In this document: one piece after another, positions 1 to 8,332 of the stretch
Numbering within the stretch: the stretch's first letter is position 1
Layout: each line of letters starts with the position of its first letter
Source of the DNA: an uncultured Prevotella sp.
GTDB taxonomy: Bacteria > Bacteroidota > Bacteroidia > Bacteroidales > Bacteroidaceae
Length of the DNA: 21,410 bases
Direction: 5' to 3'
NCBI GenBank assembly: GCA_900552675.1
Contig: USAI01000036.1
Location: forward strand, 1-21,410
Notes under the pieces: generated by a model
The model's database searches: none
What the model was told of the DNA's origin: nothing
What the model saw: the letters and a program-made list of their open reading frames with translations, nothing else
Position numbers and translations under genes: made by a program

Positions 1-101
1 ACTGATGTTTAGTTACCTTTTGCGGAGATATTCATTTTTGTTTTATAGAGGAAAGATACGCAAATTAATGTGGGTAACGCATGATTTAAAAGAAAAATAA
101 C

Positions 102-109
102 TAATTTTG
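102..109 (+). promoter_or_regulatory. -7 promoter box for the histidine kinase operon
   Basis: TAATTTTG matches the Bacteroidetes TAnnTTTG -7 element and lies 26 nt before the kinase start codon, so the 5' leader would be short (about 20 nt). No convincing -33 TTG was identified. The stretch to its left (1-101) holds no gene that I can support. Confidence 0.5.
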
Positions 110-135
110 CAAAAACAGAAAGAAAAATAAATACA

Positions 136-1242
136 ATGCATAACGCTACTACTGACAAATGGAAACTTGTGGCCAAGCGCCTGCTCACCACCATAGGAAA
201 GAGCGAAGGCGCTGTTTACACCGCCGTTTGGGCAATGGTGTTTCTGGGGCCAGCCATCAATCTGTATGTGCGTATGCTGAATATTGATGAGGGCTGCTTT
301 CCTTTTCCTGAGCTGCTGCACTCGTGGACCTATTCAACCATCTTTTTAATGGCCTTCATGGTGCACGACAGGCTGTTGGCACCACTGGTTATTTACAAAA
401 ATAGGCCCCAAAAATATCTGGGCTGTTCGCTTGCGCTATTGGCTGTCTTTCTTACCATACACATACTGGCGCGCCCCTTTCTTTACGACCAGCGCGTGCT
501 TGGCCGAGACACGTTGCCTTCGTTTTTTACCGACCAAATGATAGTGGTAAACGCGGTGCTGGCCGTGCTCATGATGGGCATGAACCTCAGTATAAAGCTA
601 TATTATAAGACGAGAGCCGAGTCTAACGCCCAACAGGAACGTGAGAAGCTGATACTGACCCAGCAGCGCGACTATCTGCGCTATCAGGTAAACCCTCATT
701 TCTTGATGAACACGCTGAACAACATTCATGCGCTGGTAGACATCAACCCCGCGCTGGCCAAAAGCACCATACGCGAACTGTCGTCGCTCATGCGCTACAT
801 TTTATACGAGGCCAGCAGCCCTACGGTGTCGCTCCAGCACGAAATAGTGTTCATGCGAAAATATACAAACCTGATGCGTATGCGCTATGCAGGTCATGTA
901 AAAATTACATCGACGGTGCCCGACAAGGTGCCCGACAAGCAAATTCCGCCCCTGGTGTTTATCATCTTCGTTGAGAACGCCTTCAAGCACGGCATTAGCT
1001 ACAAGGAGCCTTCGTTTATCAATATTGATTTGGTATTGCAGCAAGACCGCGTAGTGTTTACGTGTCGAAACAGTAACCACCCACGCCAAGCCAGCGAAAA
1101 AGGGGGCGTGGGCTTGCGCAATGTGCGCCGACGCCTGGAGCTGATTTATGGCGATAGCTTTAAACTTGACATCTGCAACGATGTGGAACAATTCAGCATA
1201 CGCTTGGAGATGCCTTTTACCGATATGACAGAGAAAAAATAA
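136..1242 (+). CDS. LytS/YehU-type membrane sensor histidine kinase
   Basis: Sensor kinase expected to phosphorylate the LytTR regulator encoded 35 nt downstream. The N-terminal half carries about four hydrophobic segments (roughly residues 26-46, 64-84, 95-112 and 133-153), so it sits in the inner membrane. A short charged linker leads to a His_kinase-type domain with the motif NPHFLMNTLNN, where His188 is the likely phospho-acceptor. The ATP-binding part has the N-box VENAFKHG (Asn281) and the glycine box GGVGLRNVRRRL (residues 323-334). The 368-aa length is normal for the family. The membrane part shows no recognisable ligand-binding domain, so the signal is unknown. The start is supported by the promoter box 26 nt upstream. 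Confidence is high for the family and low for the stimulus. Confidence 0.9.
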   Translation: MHNATTDKWKLVAKRLLTTIGKSEGAVYTAVWAMVFLGPAINLYVRMLNIDEGCFPFPELLHSWTYSTIFLMAFMVHDRLLAPLVIYKNRPQKYLGCSLALLAVFLTIHILARPFLYDQRVLGRDTLPSFFTDQMIVVNAVLAVLMMGMNLSIKLYYKTRAESNAQQEREKLILTQQRDYLRYQVNPHFLMNTLNNIHALVDINPALAKSTIRELSSLMRYILYEASSPTVSLQHEIVFMRKYTNLMRMRYAGHVKITSTVPDKVPDKQIPPLVFIIFVENAFKHGISYKEPSFINIDLVLQQDRVVFTCRNSNHPRQASEKGGVGLRNVRRRLELIYGDSFKLDICNDVEQFSIRLEMPFTDMTEKK

Positions 1243-1277
1243 AAACCCTAACGTCCTAAAAAAAAAGAATAAAAGAG

Positions 1278-2027
1278 ATGCAAGAATTTAATCAGATAAG
1301 ATGTGTCGTTGTCGACGACGAGCCGCTCGCCCTGCAGCAGTTGGCCACCTATGTAGATAGTGTGCCCTTCTTGCACCTTGTGGGCTCATGCCTTAGTGCC
1401 GATGAGGCCCGCGAACTGTTAGACGCCACGCTGGTAGACCTAATTTTTGTTGACATTAATATGCCCGATATGAACGGCATCGACTTTGTGCGATCGCTGC
1501 AAACCGAAGCACCCTACGTGGTGTTTACCACGGCTTATAGTGAATATGCCATTGAGGGGTTTCGGGTGAACGCTGTCGACTATCTGTTGAAGCCCTTCGG
1601 CCTTGACGAGTTTATGCGTGCTGCCCTCAAGGTGAAGCGCCTCTTCGACCTTGAGCACAGCCATGCCGACGACACACAGGTTGAGGCCGACACACCCGAG
1701 GCCGACACCGTGTTCTTGAAAACAGGACACCGTGTGGTGCGTGTGCATCTGCCCGACATTGTGTATATTGAGGGCATGAGCGAATATCTTAAAATATACC
1801 TTGAAGGGCAAAAGCCGCTGGTGGTGCTGCTGAGCATGAAGCGCATTGAAGACTGGCTGCCCGACAGCCTCTTTATGCGCATACACCGATCATATATTAT
1901 CAACCTAAAAAAGATACAAGAGGTAAACAAGAACCGCATCATCATGGGCGACGATGTGTTCCTACCCATTGGCGACAATTATCGCAAGCGCTTTAACGCC
2001 TACCTCAACGCTCATTATTTGAGGTAA
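1278..2027 (+). CDS. LytTR-family response regulator
   Basis: Cytoplasmic transcription regulator, probable partner of the kinase just upstream (35-nt gap, same strand, likely one operon). The receiver domain (residues about 7-122) has the acidic pair Asp13-Asp14, phospho-acceptor Asp59 in FVDINMPD, the Thr84/Thr85 switch region and Lys105 in LLKPF. An acidic linker (about 125-143) joins it to a LytTR DNA-binding domain (about 146-247) with the usual RIHRSYIIN segment. Such regulators bind paired direct repeats upstream of their targets; no target site was identified here. Length (249 aa) is typical. The gene converges on lptB with 15 nt between stop codons. Confidence 0.92.
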   Translation: MQEFNQIRCVVVDDEPLALQQLATYVDSVPFLHLVGSCLSADEARELLDATLVDLIFVDINMPDMNGIDFVRSLQTEAPYVVFTTAYSEYAIEGFRVNAVDYLLKPFGLDEFMRAALKVKRLFDLEHSHADDTQVEADTPEADTVFLKTGHRVVRVHLPDIVYIEGMSEYLKIYLEGQKPLVVLLSMKRIEDWLPDSLFMRIHRSYIINLKKIQEVNKNRIIMGDDVFLPIGDNYRKRFNAYLNAHYLR

Positions 2028-2042
2028 GGGGTGTATCTTTTT

Positions 2043-2885
2043 TTATCTTCGTCCGTACTTCTCTTCCTCCTCACGTTCGCGAGCACGTTTCTGCTCGTCA
2101 ATGAGCTGGAAGTCTTTCTTCTTCAGCTCAAAGTCGGTGCCGAGGTATTTTTCTTTCACAATCTTGTTGTGCGACAGCTCTTCAGGGTTGCCCTGGAACA
2201 AGATGCGGCCCTCAAACAACAGGTAGGCACGGTCGGTAATGGTAAGGGTTTCGTGCACATTATGGTCGGTAATAAGGATACCGATGTTGCGATACTTCAG
2301 TCGCCACACAATGTGCTGAATGTCTTCCACAGCAATGGGGTCGACACCCGCAAAGGGCTCGTCGAGCATGATAAACTTAGGGTCGATGGCCAAACAGCGC
2401 GCTATCTCGGTGCGGCGGCGCTCGCCACCCGACAGCTGGTCGCCCATGTTCTTGCGCACCTTGCCTAAGCGAAACTCGGTAATCAGGCTCTCAAGTTTCT
2501 CAAGCTGTTGCGGGCGCGACAGCTTCGTCATCTCAAGCACCGACAAAATATTGTCTTCAACGCTCATCTTACGAAACACGCTGGCCTCCTGAGGCAGATA
2601 GCCAATGCCTGCCCGCGCACGCTTATACACGGGATAGTTGGTAATGTCTTCGTCGTCAAGATATATGTGTCCGCCATTAGGAACAATGAGGCCCGTGGTC
2701 ATATAAAACGAGGTGGTCTTGCCAGCACCGTTAGGGCCGAGCAAGCCTACAATCTCGCCTTGGCGCACATTAATTGACACATCGTTCACCACGGTGCGTT
2801 TGCCGTAACGTTTCACCAGTCCTTCGGTGCGCAGCACCATGCTGTGGCCAGTGGCTGTGGGGTTGCTATTTGCTGTTTCGTTCAT
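2043..2885 (-). CDS. lptB: LPS export ABC transporter ATP-binding protein LptB
   Basis: ATPase that powers lipopolysaccharide extraction from the inner membrane together with LptF/LptG and the Lpt bridge. All ABC motifs are present: Walker A GPNGAGKT (residues 50-57), Q-loop Gln99, signature LSGGERRR (151-158), Walker B FIMLDEP (171-177) and the switch His208 in ITDHNV. The family-typical GLLGPNGAGKTTSFYM segment and the GYLPQEASVFRKM segment favour LptB over other ABC ATPases. At 280 aa it is longer than the usual about 240 aa, with a short N-terminal tail and a highly charged C-terminal tail (about 253-280). Met16 is a plausible alternative start that would remove most of the N-terminal extra. 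It has its own promoter (2948-2955) divergent from mlaE. Confidence 0.9.
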   Translation of the reverse strand: MNETANSNPTATGHSMVLRTEGLVKRYGKRTVVNDVSINVRQGEIVGLLGPNGAGKTTSFYMTTGLIVPNGGHIYLDDEDITNYPVYKRARAGIGYLPQEASVFRKMSVEDNILSVLEMTKLSRPQQLEKLESLITEFRLGKVRKNMGDQLSGGERRRTEIARCLAIDPKFIMLDEPFAGVDPIAVEDIQHIVWRLKYRNIGILITDHNVHETLTITDRAYLLFEGRILFQGNPEELSHNKIVKEKYLGTDFELKKKDFQLIDEQKRAREREEEEKYGRR

Positions 2886-2947
2886 GTCGTGTGATGCTTG
2901 TTGCTGGCGTGCTGTGTGGCAAATGCCAAAAGCAGCAGTCAGTTGTG

Positions 2948-2955
2948 CAAAGTTA
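2948..2955 (-). promoter_or_regulatory. -7 promoter box for lptB
   Basis: Read on the minus strand this is TAACTTTG followed by C, a perfect TAnnTTTG match about 62 nt upstream of the lptB start. It shares the 2886-3115 intergenic region with the divergent mlaE promoter; no gene lies between them. Confidence 0.55.
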
Positions 2956-3006
2956 CTGCTTTTCCGCTTTTCGGCAAAAATAATATCTAAAAAACTATAC
3001 TAATGC

Positions 3007-3036
3007 TTGCAGTTTCGGTTTTTTGTCGTACTTTTG
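3007..3036 (+). promoter_or_regulatory. Promoter of the mlaE-mlaF-dprA transcription unit
   Basis: TTG at 3007-3009 and TACTTTTG at 3029-3036 are spaced 19 nt, the arrangement expected for a Bacteroidetes housekeeping promoter. Transcription would begin near 3043, giving a leader of about 70 nt before mlaE. Confidence 0.5.
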
Positions 3037-3115
3037 CATCATATGTCACACATATACCTGTGTTTGTTAACGACAGGGCAATGACATACGAAAATTTTAA
3101 AAAACCAAACTGAAT

Positions 3116-3862
3116 ATGTTAATTATCAAATATCTCACCACACTGGGCCGATACCTCATGCTGATGGGCCGCTCGTTTGCTCGCCCCGAACGCATGCGCA
3201 TGTTCTTTAAACAATATATTAAAGAAATGTCGGCCTTGGGTGTCGACTCTATCGGCATTGTGCTGCTCATCTCGTTCTTCATTGGTGCCGTTATCTGCAT
3301 ACAAATGAAGCTGAACATTCAAAGTCCGTGGATGCCACGCTGGGTGTCGGGATATACCACGCGCGAAATCTTGCTGCTCGAGTTTTCAAGTTCTATCATG
3401 TGCTTGATATTGGCTGGCAAGGTGGGGTCGAACATTGCCTCTGAGCTGGGCACCATGCGCGTGACGCAACAAATAGATGCGCTGGAGATTATGGGCGTCA
3501 ACTCGGCCAACTATCTTATTCTGCCCAAGATATTAGGATTGGTTACCATCATGCCGTTTCTCGTTATCTTTTCATCAGCCACAGGCATCATCGGCGCATA
3601 CGGCACCGCATATATAGGACATATTCTGCCGCCCGACGACTTGACGCTGGGCTTGCAACACTCGTTCAACTCGTGGTTTATGTGGATGAGTATCATCAAG
3701 AGCCTCTTCTTTGCCTTCATCATTGCCAGCGTGTCGTCGTTCTTCGGCTACAGCGTCGAGGGCGGATCGGTAGAGGTGGGCAAGGCATCGACCGATGCGG
3801 TAGTGTCGTCGAGTGTGCTCATTCTCTTCTCTGACGTGTTCCTCACACAGGTACTGTCGTAA
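3116..3862 (+). CDS. mlaE: MlaE-family ABC transporter permease
   Basis: Inner-membrane permease of the Mla/MCE-type system that moves phospholipids between the inner and outer membranes. The 248-aa length and hydrophobic profile (about five membrane segments starting near residue 46) fit the MlaE family. The family hallmark is present: SELGTMRVTQQIDALEIMG, the conserved EL-x2-M-x3-x-QIDAL-x2-MG region that contacts the ATPase. The C-terminal part contains GYSVEGGSVEVGKA, also family-typical. The ATPase gene mlaF follows 54 nt downstream. No gene for the MCE-domain protein (MlaD) is seen next to it, so that subunit must be encoded elsewhere. Confidence in the family is high; the transport direction cannot be read from sequence. 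Confidence 0.9.
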   Translation: MLIIKYLTTLGRYLMLMGRSFARPERMRMFFKQYIKEMSALGVDSIGIVLLISFFIGAVICIQMKLNIQSPWMPRWVSGYTTREILLLEFSSSIMCLILAGKVGSNIASELGTMRVTQQIDALEIMGVNSANYLILPKILGLVTIMPFLVIFSSATGIIGAYGTAYIGHILPPDDLTLGLQHSFNSWFMWMSIIKSLFFAFIIASVSSFFGYSVEGGSVEVGKASTDAVVSSSVLILFSDVFLTQVLS

Positions 3863-3916
3863 GCATTATTAAACACTTTTTGTAACGTAAAAACGGGCCA
3901 TGCGCCTATACAGATC

Positions 3917-4699
3917 ATGATAGAGATACAACATTTATATAAGAGCTTTGGCGACAAAGAGGTGCTGAAAGACATCAACGCACGATTTGAGGATGGAAAG
4001 ACAAACCTCATCATCGGCCAGAGTGGTAGCGGAAAGACGGTGCTCATGAAAAATATTGTGGGCCTGCTGGAACCTACACAGGGCCATGTGCTGTATGATG
4101 GTCGCGACTTTGTGTCGATGTCGAAACACGAAAAGGTGTATATGCGTCGCGAGATGGGCATGATTTTTCAAAGTGCGGCGCTGTTCGACTCGCTCTCGGT
4201 GCTGGAAAACGTAATGTTCCCCCTCGATATGTTCTCAAACATGAACTATCGCGAGCGTGTGCATCGCGCACAAGAATGTCTTGACCGCGTAAACCTTATC
4301 GATGCTCAACAGAAGTTTCCGGGCGAGATATCGGGCGGTATGCAGAAACGTGTGGCCATAGCTCGTGCCATCGTGCTTAACCCCAAATATTTGTTCTGCG
4401 ATGAGCCTAACTCGGGTCTTGACCCACGCACCTCGCTGGTCATTGACGAACTGTTGAGCGGCATCACAAAAGAATATAACATGACCACCATCATCAATAC
4501 GCATGATATGAACTCGGTGATGGGCATCGGCGACAACATTCTTTTCATCTATCAAGGACATAAAGAATGGCAAGGAACAAAAGACGATGTGATGGGGTCG
4601 ACCAACAAGAAGCTAAACGACCTGGTGTTTGCCTCTGACCTGTTTAAAAAAGTGAAAGAGGTAGAGATAAACGAAGCAAAACAATCAGATGAACGCTGA
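3917..4699 (+). CDS. mlaF: MlaF-type ABC transporter ATP-binding protein
   Basis: Cytoplasmic ATPase partner of the MlaE permease immediately upstream. Motifs: Walker A GQSGSGKT (residues 34-41), Q-loop Gln85 in MIFQSAALFDSL, signature ISGGMQKRVAIARA (138-151), Walker B YLFCDEP (158-164) and switch His196 in NTHDMNSV. The methionine-containing signature (SGGMQKR) and the FQSAALFDS segment are typical of MlaF and related MCE-system ATPases. Length (260 aa) is close to the E. coli protein. Its last 11 nt overlap the start of dprA, so the two are probably translated from one message. Confidence 0.9.
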   Translation: MIEIQHLYKSFGDKEVLKDINARFEDGKTNLIIGQSGSGKTVLMKNIVGLLEPTQGHVLYDGRDFVSMSKHEKVYMRREMGMIFQSAALFDSLSVLENVMFPLDMFSNMNYRERVHRAQECLDRVNLIDAQQKFPGEISGGMQKRVAIARAIVLNPKYLFCDEPNSGLDPRTSLVIDELLSGITKEYNMTTIINTHDMNSVMGIGDNILFIYQGHKEWQGTKDDVMGSTNKKLNDLVFASDLFKKVKEVEINEAKQSDER

Positions 4700-5861
4700 C
4701 GAAAGGCGCTGCGCACTGGCACTATCGCGCATGGGCTATCATAACATAACGGTGCTGCGCGAGCTGTATAACGCGTGGGGTTCAATGGCCGATATTGTGA
4801 AGCAGCACGCACACCCCGAGCAGTTGGCACCCAACATGCCCGAACGGTTGCTGGCGGCCTTCGCACATACCGACGAGCACCTAAAGCGCGCCGACGAGGA
4901 GATGCGCTTTGCACAAGATAACAACATCAGCATCATCACCTTGGCCGATGAGGCTTATCCGCAGCGGCTGAAAGCTTGTTTTGATGCTCCGCTGGCCCTC
5001 TTCTTTAAAGGCAACGCTAACCTTAACGCTAAACACTGCATCAGCATAGTGGGCACACGAAAGGCTACGCCCTATGCTGCCGACTGCATAGCACAGCTAA
5101 CGGCTCGGCTGAAGCAGTTGTGCCCAGATATACTGATTGTGAGCGGACTGGCCTATGGTGTTGACATCATGGCGCACCGACAGGCTATTGACCATGCGCT
5201 GCCCACGGTGGCGGTTTTGGCGCACGGGCTCGACACGTTGTATCCTACCCGACATCGCAAAGAGGCAACGCTGATGATGCAGAATGGAGGTCTGCTAACC
5301 GAATACTTCTCGCAATCGAAAATTGATAAACGCAATTTCTTACAACGTAACCGCATTGTGGCAGGTATGTCGGCGGCTACACTATTGGTGGAAAGTGCTG
5401 AACATGGTGGCGGACTGGTAACGTGCCGATTGGCACAATCGTATCAGCACGATGTGTTTGCCTTTCCTGGAAGTATCAATAACCCTTACTCGGTGGGCTG
5501 TAACCGCCTGATACGCGACAATATGGCGGGGCTGGTAACCTCGGCCGAAGATATCTTGAAAGCAATGGCGTGGGAGGAAGATATGAAAGAAACAGTTGCT
5601 ACAAATGGTGCTTCTTCAAATGCTGCTTCTTCAATGGGCGCTTCTGTTTTAGGGGCTACGTCGGCCTCAACCGCCAAGGTGCCCAATGGGGCGCAGGGTG
5701 TGCTCGATGTGCTAACAAAAGAAAACGACCTGCACATCGACATTATTGCCACACGTGCAGGTCTTCCTGTAAATAAAGTGCTTGCTCTGCTCTTTCAGTT
5801 AGAAATGAGCGGAATGGTAAGCTCGTTAAGTGGTGGTAGGTACCACAAGGTCAATTCATAA
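4689..5861 (+). CDS. dprA: DNA-processing protein DprA/Smf
   Basis: DprA binds incoming single-stranded DNA during natural transformation and loads RecA. The N-terminal helical region (about 1-70) precedes a Rossmann-like DNA-binding core with family motifs VGTRKAT (121-127), SGLAYGVDIMAH (152-163), GLDTLYP (180-186), FLQRNRIVAGMS (217-228), GGLVTCRLA (241-249) and FAFPG (257-261). A low-complexity Ala/Ser/Thr linker (about 302-332) leads to a C-terminal winged-helix-like segment (about 335-390). At 390 aa it has the long, three-part form. The start ATG lies inside the end of mlaF (11-nt overlap), which suggests translational coupling. Its stop codon is one base from the stop of the convergent mannosidase gene. 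Confidence 0.9.
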   Translation: MNADERRCALALSRMGYHNITVLRELYNAWGSMADIVKQHAHPEQLAPNMPERLLAAFAHTDEHLKRADEEMRFAQDNNISIITLADEAYPQRLKACFDAPLALFFKGNANLNAKHCISIVGTRKATPYAADCIAQLTARLKQLCPDILIVSGLAYGVDIMAHRQAIDHALPTVAVLAHGLDTLYPTRHRKEATLMMQNGGLLTEYFSQSKIDKRNFLQRNRIVAGMSAATLLVESAEHGGGLVTCRLAQSYQHDVFAFPGSINNPYSVGCNRLIRDNMAGLVTSAEDILKAMAWEEDMKETVATNGASSNAASSMGASVLGATSASTAKVPNGAQGVLDVLTKENDLHIDIIATRAGLPVNKVLALLFQLEMSGMVSSLSGGRYHKVNS

Positions 5862-5862
5862 T

Positions 5863-8076
5863 TCATTTTCTCATTTTATACACCAGCGTGCCGCCCTTCA
5901 TAATGTCGGCATGGTTGATGTAATTGGTCTTCAGCTTCTTGCCGTTGAGGGTGATGCTTTCAACATATTTGTTTTCGGCCGACAGACCATCGGCTATCAC
6001 CGTAAAGGTTTTGCCGTTTTGCAGATGCACGGTTATCTTCTTCATCTGCGGAGCACCAAACACATACTGGCCACTGACGGGGTTGACGGGATAGAAGCCC
6101 ATGGCCGAGAGCATATACCAAGCCGACATCTGGCCGCAATCGTCGTTGCCACAAAGGCCGTCGACGGTGGGGCGATACTGGGTGTCGAATATCTCGCGTA
6201 TCAGCTCTTGGGTGCGCTCGGGGCGTCCTGCCAAGGTATAGAGGTAGGCCACGTGGTGCGACGGCTCGTTGCCATGAGCATACTGGCCAATGAGGCCCGT
6301 AACGTCGGCAATATTGCTCTCAAGCTTCAGTGAGAAGAACTGGTCGAGCTTCTTCATGAACGGCTTGTTGCCGCCAAACAGCTTGATCAGTCCTGGCACG
6401 TCGTGCTGCACCTGCCAGGTATATTGCCAAGCGTTGCCCTCGGTATAGTCGCCGCCAATGCTCTCTGAGTGAGCAAGGTTGCTGGGGTCGAAGGGTGTGC
6501 GCCAAGAGCCATCGGCAAGGCGGGGACGCATGAAGCCTGTCGACTTGTCGAACAGGTTTTTATAGAACTGGGCGCGGCGCGTAAAATATTGTGCATCGTC
6601 TTTCTTGCCCATCAGGCGCGCCATGTCGGCAGCGCAATAGTCGTCGTACATCGACTCGAGCGACGACGATACCGACTCGGTTTTGATGAGGTCGGTGGGC
6701 AGATAGCCATACTTCATGTAGGTTTCCCAGTCGCTCTTCAGTTTGTGCGACACTGTCTGTGTCTTCTTCACGGCCTGGTAGGCACGCTCGGCATCAAAAC
6801 CACGGAAGCCTTTGTGGTAAGCCTCGGCCACGATTGATACGGCGTGGTTGCCCACCATACAATAGTTTTCTTTGCCCCACAAGCCCCAGATGGGCAGGAA
6901 ACCCTGCACCTCGGCTTGCTCAACCAGCGAACTAACCATGCCATCAACACGGTCGGGCATAACGATGGTGTAGAAGGGGTGAGCGGCGCGGTAGGTGTCC
7001 CAGCACGAGAAGGTAGAATAAAACTTGCCCGTCTCGGCCTTCACAATCTGGTCGGCAGCATTGCGATACATACCATCAACGTCGGCAATCTGGTTAGGCT
7101 GAATGAGGGCGTGGTAGAACGAGGTATAATAGTTTTTCTTTTGGTCGAGGGTGCCCTCTACATCAATGCGCTGCAGGTAGGCGTTCCACTCGTCGTGAGC
7201 GGCGCGGCGCGTGGCAGCAAAGTTCCAGTCAGGCACTTCGGCAGCCAAGTTCTTCTTGGCGCCATCAATGCTGGTGGTCGACATGGCAATCTTCATCAGC
7301 AGCTGCTCGCCCTGGTCAATGCCTTCAAAGGTGGCCACAATGCGGTCGCCCTTCTCGGTGTCGGCAGCTTTGGCCAGTGTGATGTGGCTGGCCACGGGGC
7401 GGTTAAACTTCAGTACGAAGAAGTAGTCTTGCTTCACCCACACCGTGTTCTGCACATGGCCCACCAGCGTTTGTGCATCTTCCCAATGGGTTTCGCAAAG
7501 GTTCACCTGCGAGTGATATTGCTTCTCGTTCCAGGATGGGCCGTGCTGCAGGTCGATGAGCACTGAGGTAGAGTCGGCGCTGTCGAAGGTGTAGCGGTGG
7601 AACGCCACGTGAGGCGTGGTGGTAAGTTCGGCCTTCACCTTGGCATCGGTGAGATATACCGAGTAGTAGCCTGGCGAGGCAAACTCTTGTTTCTTGCTGA
7701 AGCGTGAGCGATAGCCATCCCACGAGCGGGTGCGCTGCCCAGTTGACGGCATGACAAGAATGTCGCCAAGGTCCATACAACCTGTCCCGTTAAGATGGTT
7801 TTGTGTGAAACCCCAGATGAGAGAGTCGCTGTAAACATATTCGGCACAGTAGCGCCAGCCCACACCGCCCGTTACAGGGCTGGCCTGTATCATGCCAAAG
7901 GGGCTGCACGCACCAGGAAAGGTGTGGCCATTATCGGCATTGCCCACAAAGGGGTCAACATACTTTGTATAGTCGGTGTTGGTAGCCTTCGCTGTGCCTT
8001 GGGCTTGCGTTGCAGCAAAGCCCAAGAAACCCATTGCTGCGAAGGCGCATTGGTAGATAAAAGAAGATTTGTTCAT
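5863..8076 (-). CDS. Secreted GH92 family alpha-mannosidase
   Basis: Glycoside hydrolase family 92 exo-acting alpha-mannosidase, a calcium-dependent inverting enzyme used to strip mannose from host or yeast glycans. The first about 25 residues form a signal peptide (hydrophobic AFAAMGFLGFAAT, then AQG), so the protein is exported. The N-terminal family motif runs YVDPFVGNADNGHTFPGA and continues with SPFGMIQ. In the catalytic domain YTEGNAWQY contains Glu546, which corresponds to the family's catalytic acid, and GNDDCGQMSAWYM contains Asp645/Asp646, the base region. Length (737 aa) is standard. No SusC/SusD pair or other glycan gene lies beside it, so its substrate cannot be inferred from context. 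Its own promoter lies at 8122-8129. Confidence 0.93.
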   Translation of the reverse strand: MNKSSFIYQCAFAAMGFLGFAATQAQGTAKATNTDYTKYVDPFVGNADNGHTFPGACSPFGMIQASPVTGGVGWRYCAEYVYSDSLIWGFTQNHLNGTGCMDLGDILVMPSTGQRTRSWDGYRSRFSKKQEFASPGYYSVYLTDAKVKAELTTTPHVAFHRYTFDSADSTSVLIDLQHGPSWNEKQYHSQVNLCETHWEDAQTLVGHVQNTVWVKQDYFFVLKFNRPVASHITLAKAADTEKGDRIVATFEGIDQGEQLLMKIAMSTTSIDGAKKNLAAEVPDWNFAATRRAAHDEWNAYLQRIDVEGTLDQKKNYYTSFYHALIQPNQIADVDGMYRNAADQIVKAETGKFYSTFSCWDTYRAAHPFYTIVMPDRVDGMVSSLVEQAEVQGFLPIWGLWGKENYCMVGNHAVSIVAEAYHKGFRGFDAERAYQAVKKTQTVSHKLKSDWETYMKYGYLPTDLIKTESVSSSLESMYDDYCAADMARLMGKKDDAQYFTRRAQFYKNLFDKSTGFMRPRLADGSWRTPFDPSNLAHSESIGGDYTEGNAWQYTWQVQHDVPGLIKLFGGNKPFMKKLDQFFSLKLESNIADVTGLIGQYAHGNEPSHHVAYLYTLAGRPERTQELIREIFDTQYRPTVDGLCGNDDCGQMSAWYMLSAMGFYPVNPVSGQYVFGAPQMKKITVHLQNGKTFTVIADGLSAENKYVESITLNGKKLKTNYINHADIMKGGTLVYKMRK

Positions 8077-8121
8077 TCGTTGATTAATTTATGTTAGCAT
8101 TGATTGTTTTAATTACGTATG

Positions 8122-8129
8122 CAAAGTTA
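8122..8129 (-). promoter_or_regulatory. -7 promoter box for the GH92 gene
   Basis: On the minus strand this reads TAACTTTG followed by C, identical to the lptB box, about 45 nt before the mannosidase start. The rest of the intergenic stretch to the WYL gene (8130-8332) is A+T-rich and contains only the WYL promoter. Confidence 0.5.
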
Positions 8130-8288
8130 CCGAAAACTATTAGTTTAGGCAAACCTCAGAAGAACAAATTCAGTCTTATTTACTGATAAATCGTCACAAA
8201 GATATAATATTAAAGGATAGGTAAAGATGAAAAACTATTTTATATTTCTTATCCCAATAACAAAAGAGGTGTTTACGTAAAATATTTG

Positions 8289-8296
8289 TATATTTG
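8289..8296 (+). promoter_or_regulatory. -7 promoter box for the WYL gene
   Basis: TATATTTG followed by CATTG matches the TAnnTTTG box and shares the TTTGCATTG core with the two cassette promoters at 9526 and 13536. No TTG is found at the expected -33 distance. Start codon is 37 nt downstream. Confidence 0.45.
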
Positions 8297-8332
8297 CATT
8301 GAATATAACAAAACAATCTAAACGCGCACAAT

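Noticed and set aside
2028..2042. T-run between the response regulator and lptB as a terminator
   Set aside because: A T-run is present in the 15-nt gap but no stable hairpin precedes it on either strand.
6844..7566. 240-codon open frame antisense to the GH92 gene, with others such as 5830-6333
   Set aside because: Shadow frames opposite a well-supported gene with strong codon bias; no motif or start context supports them.
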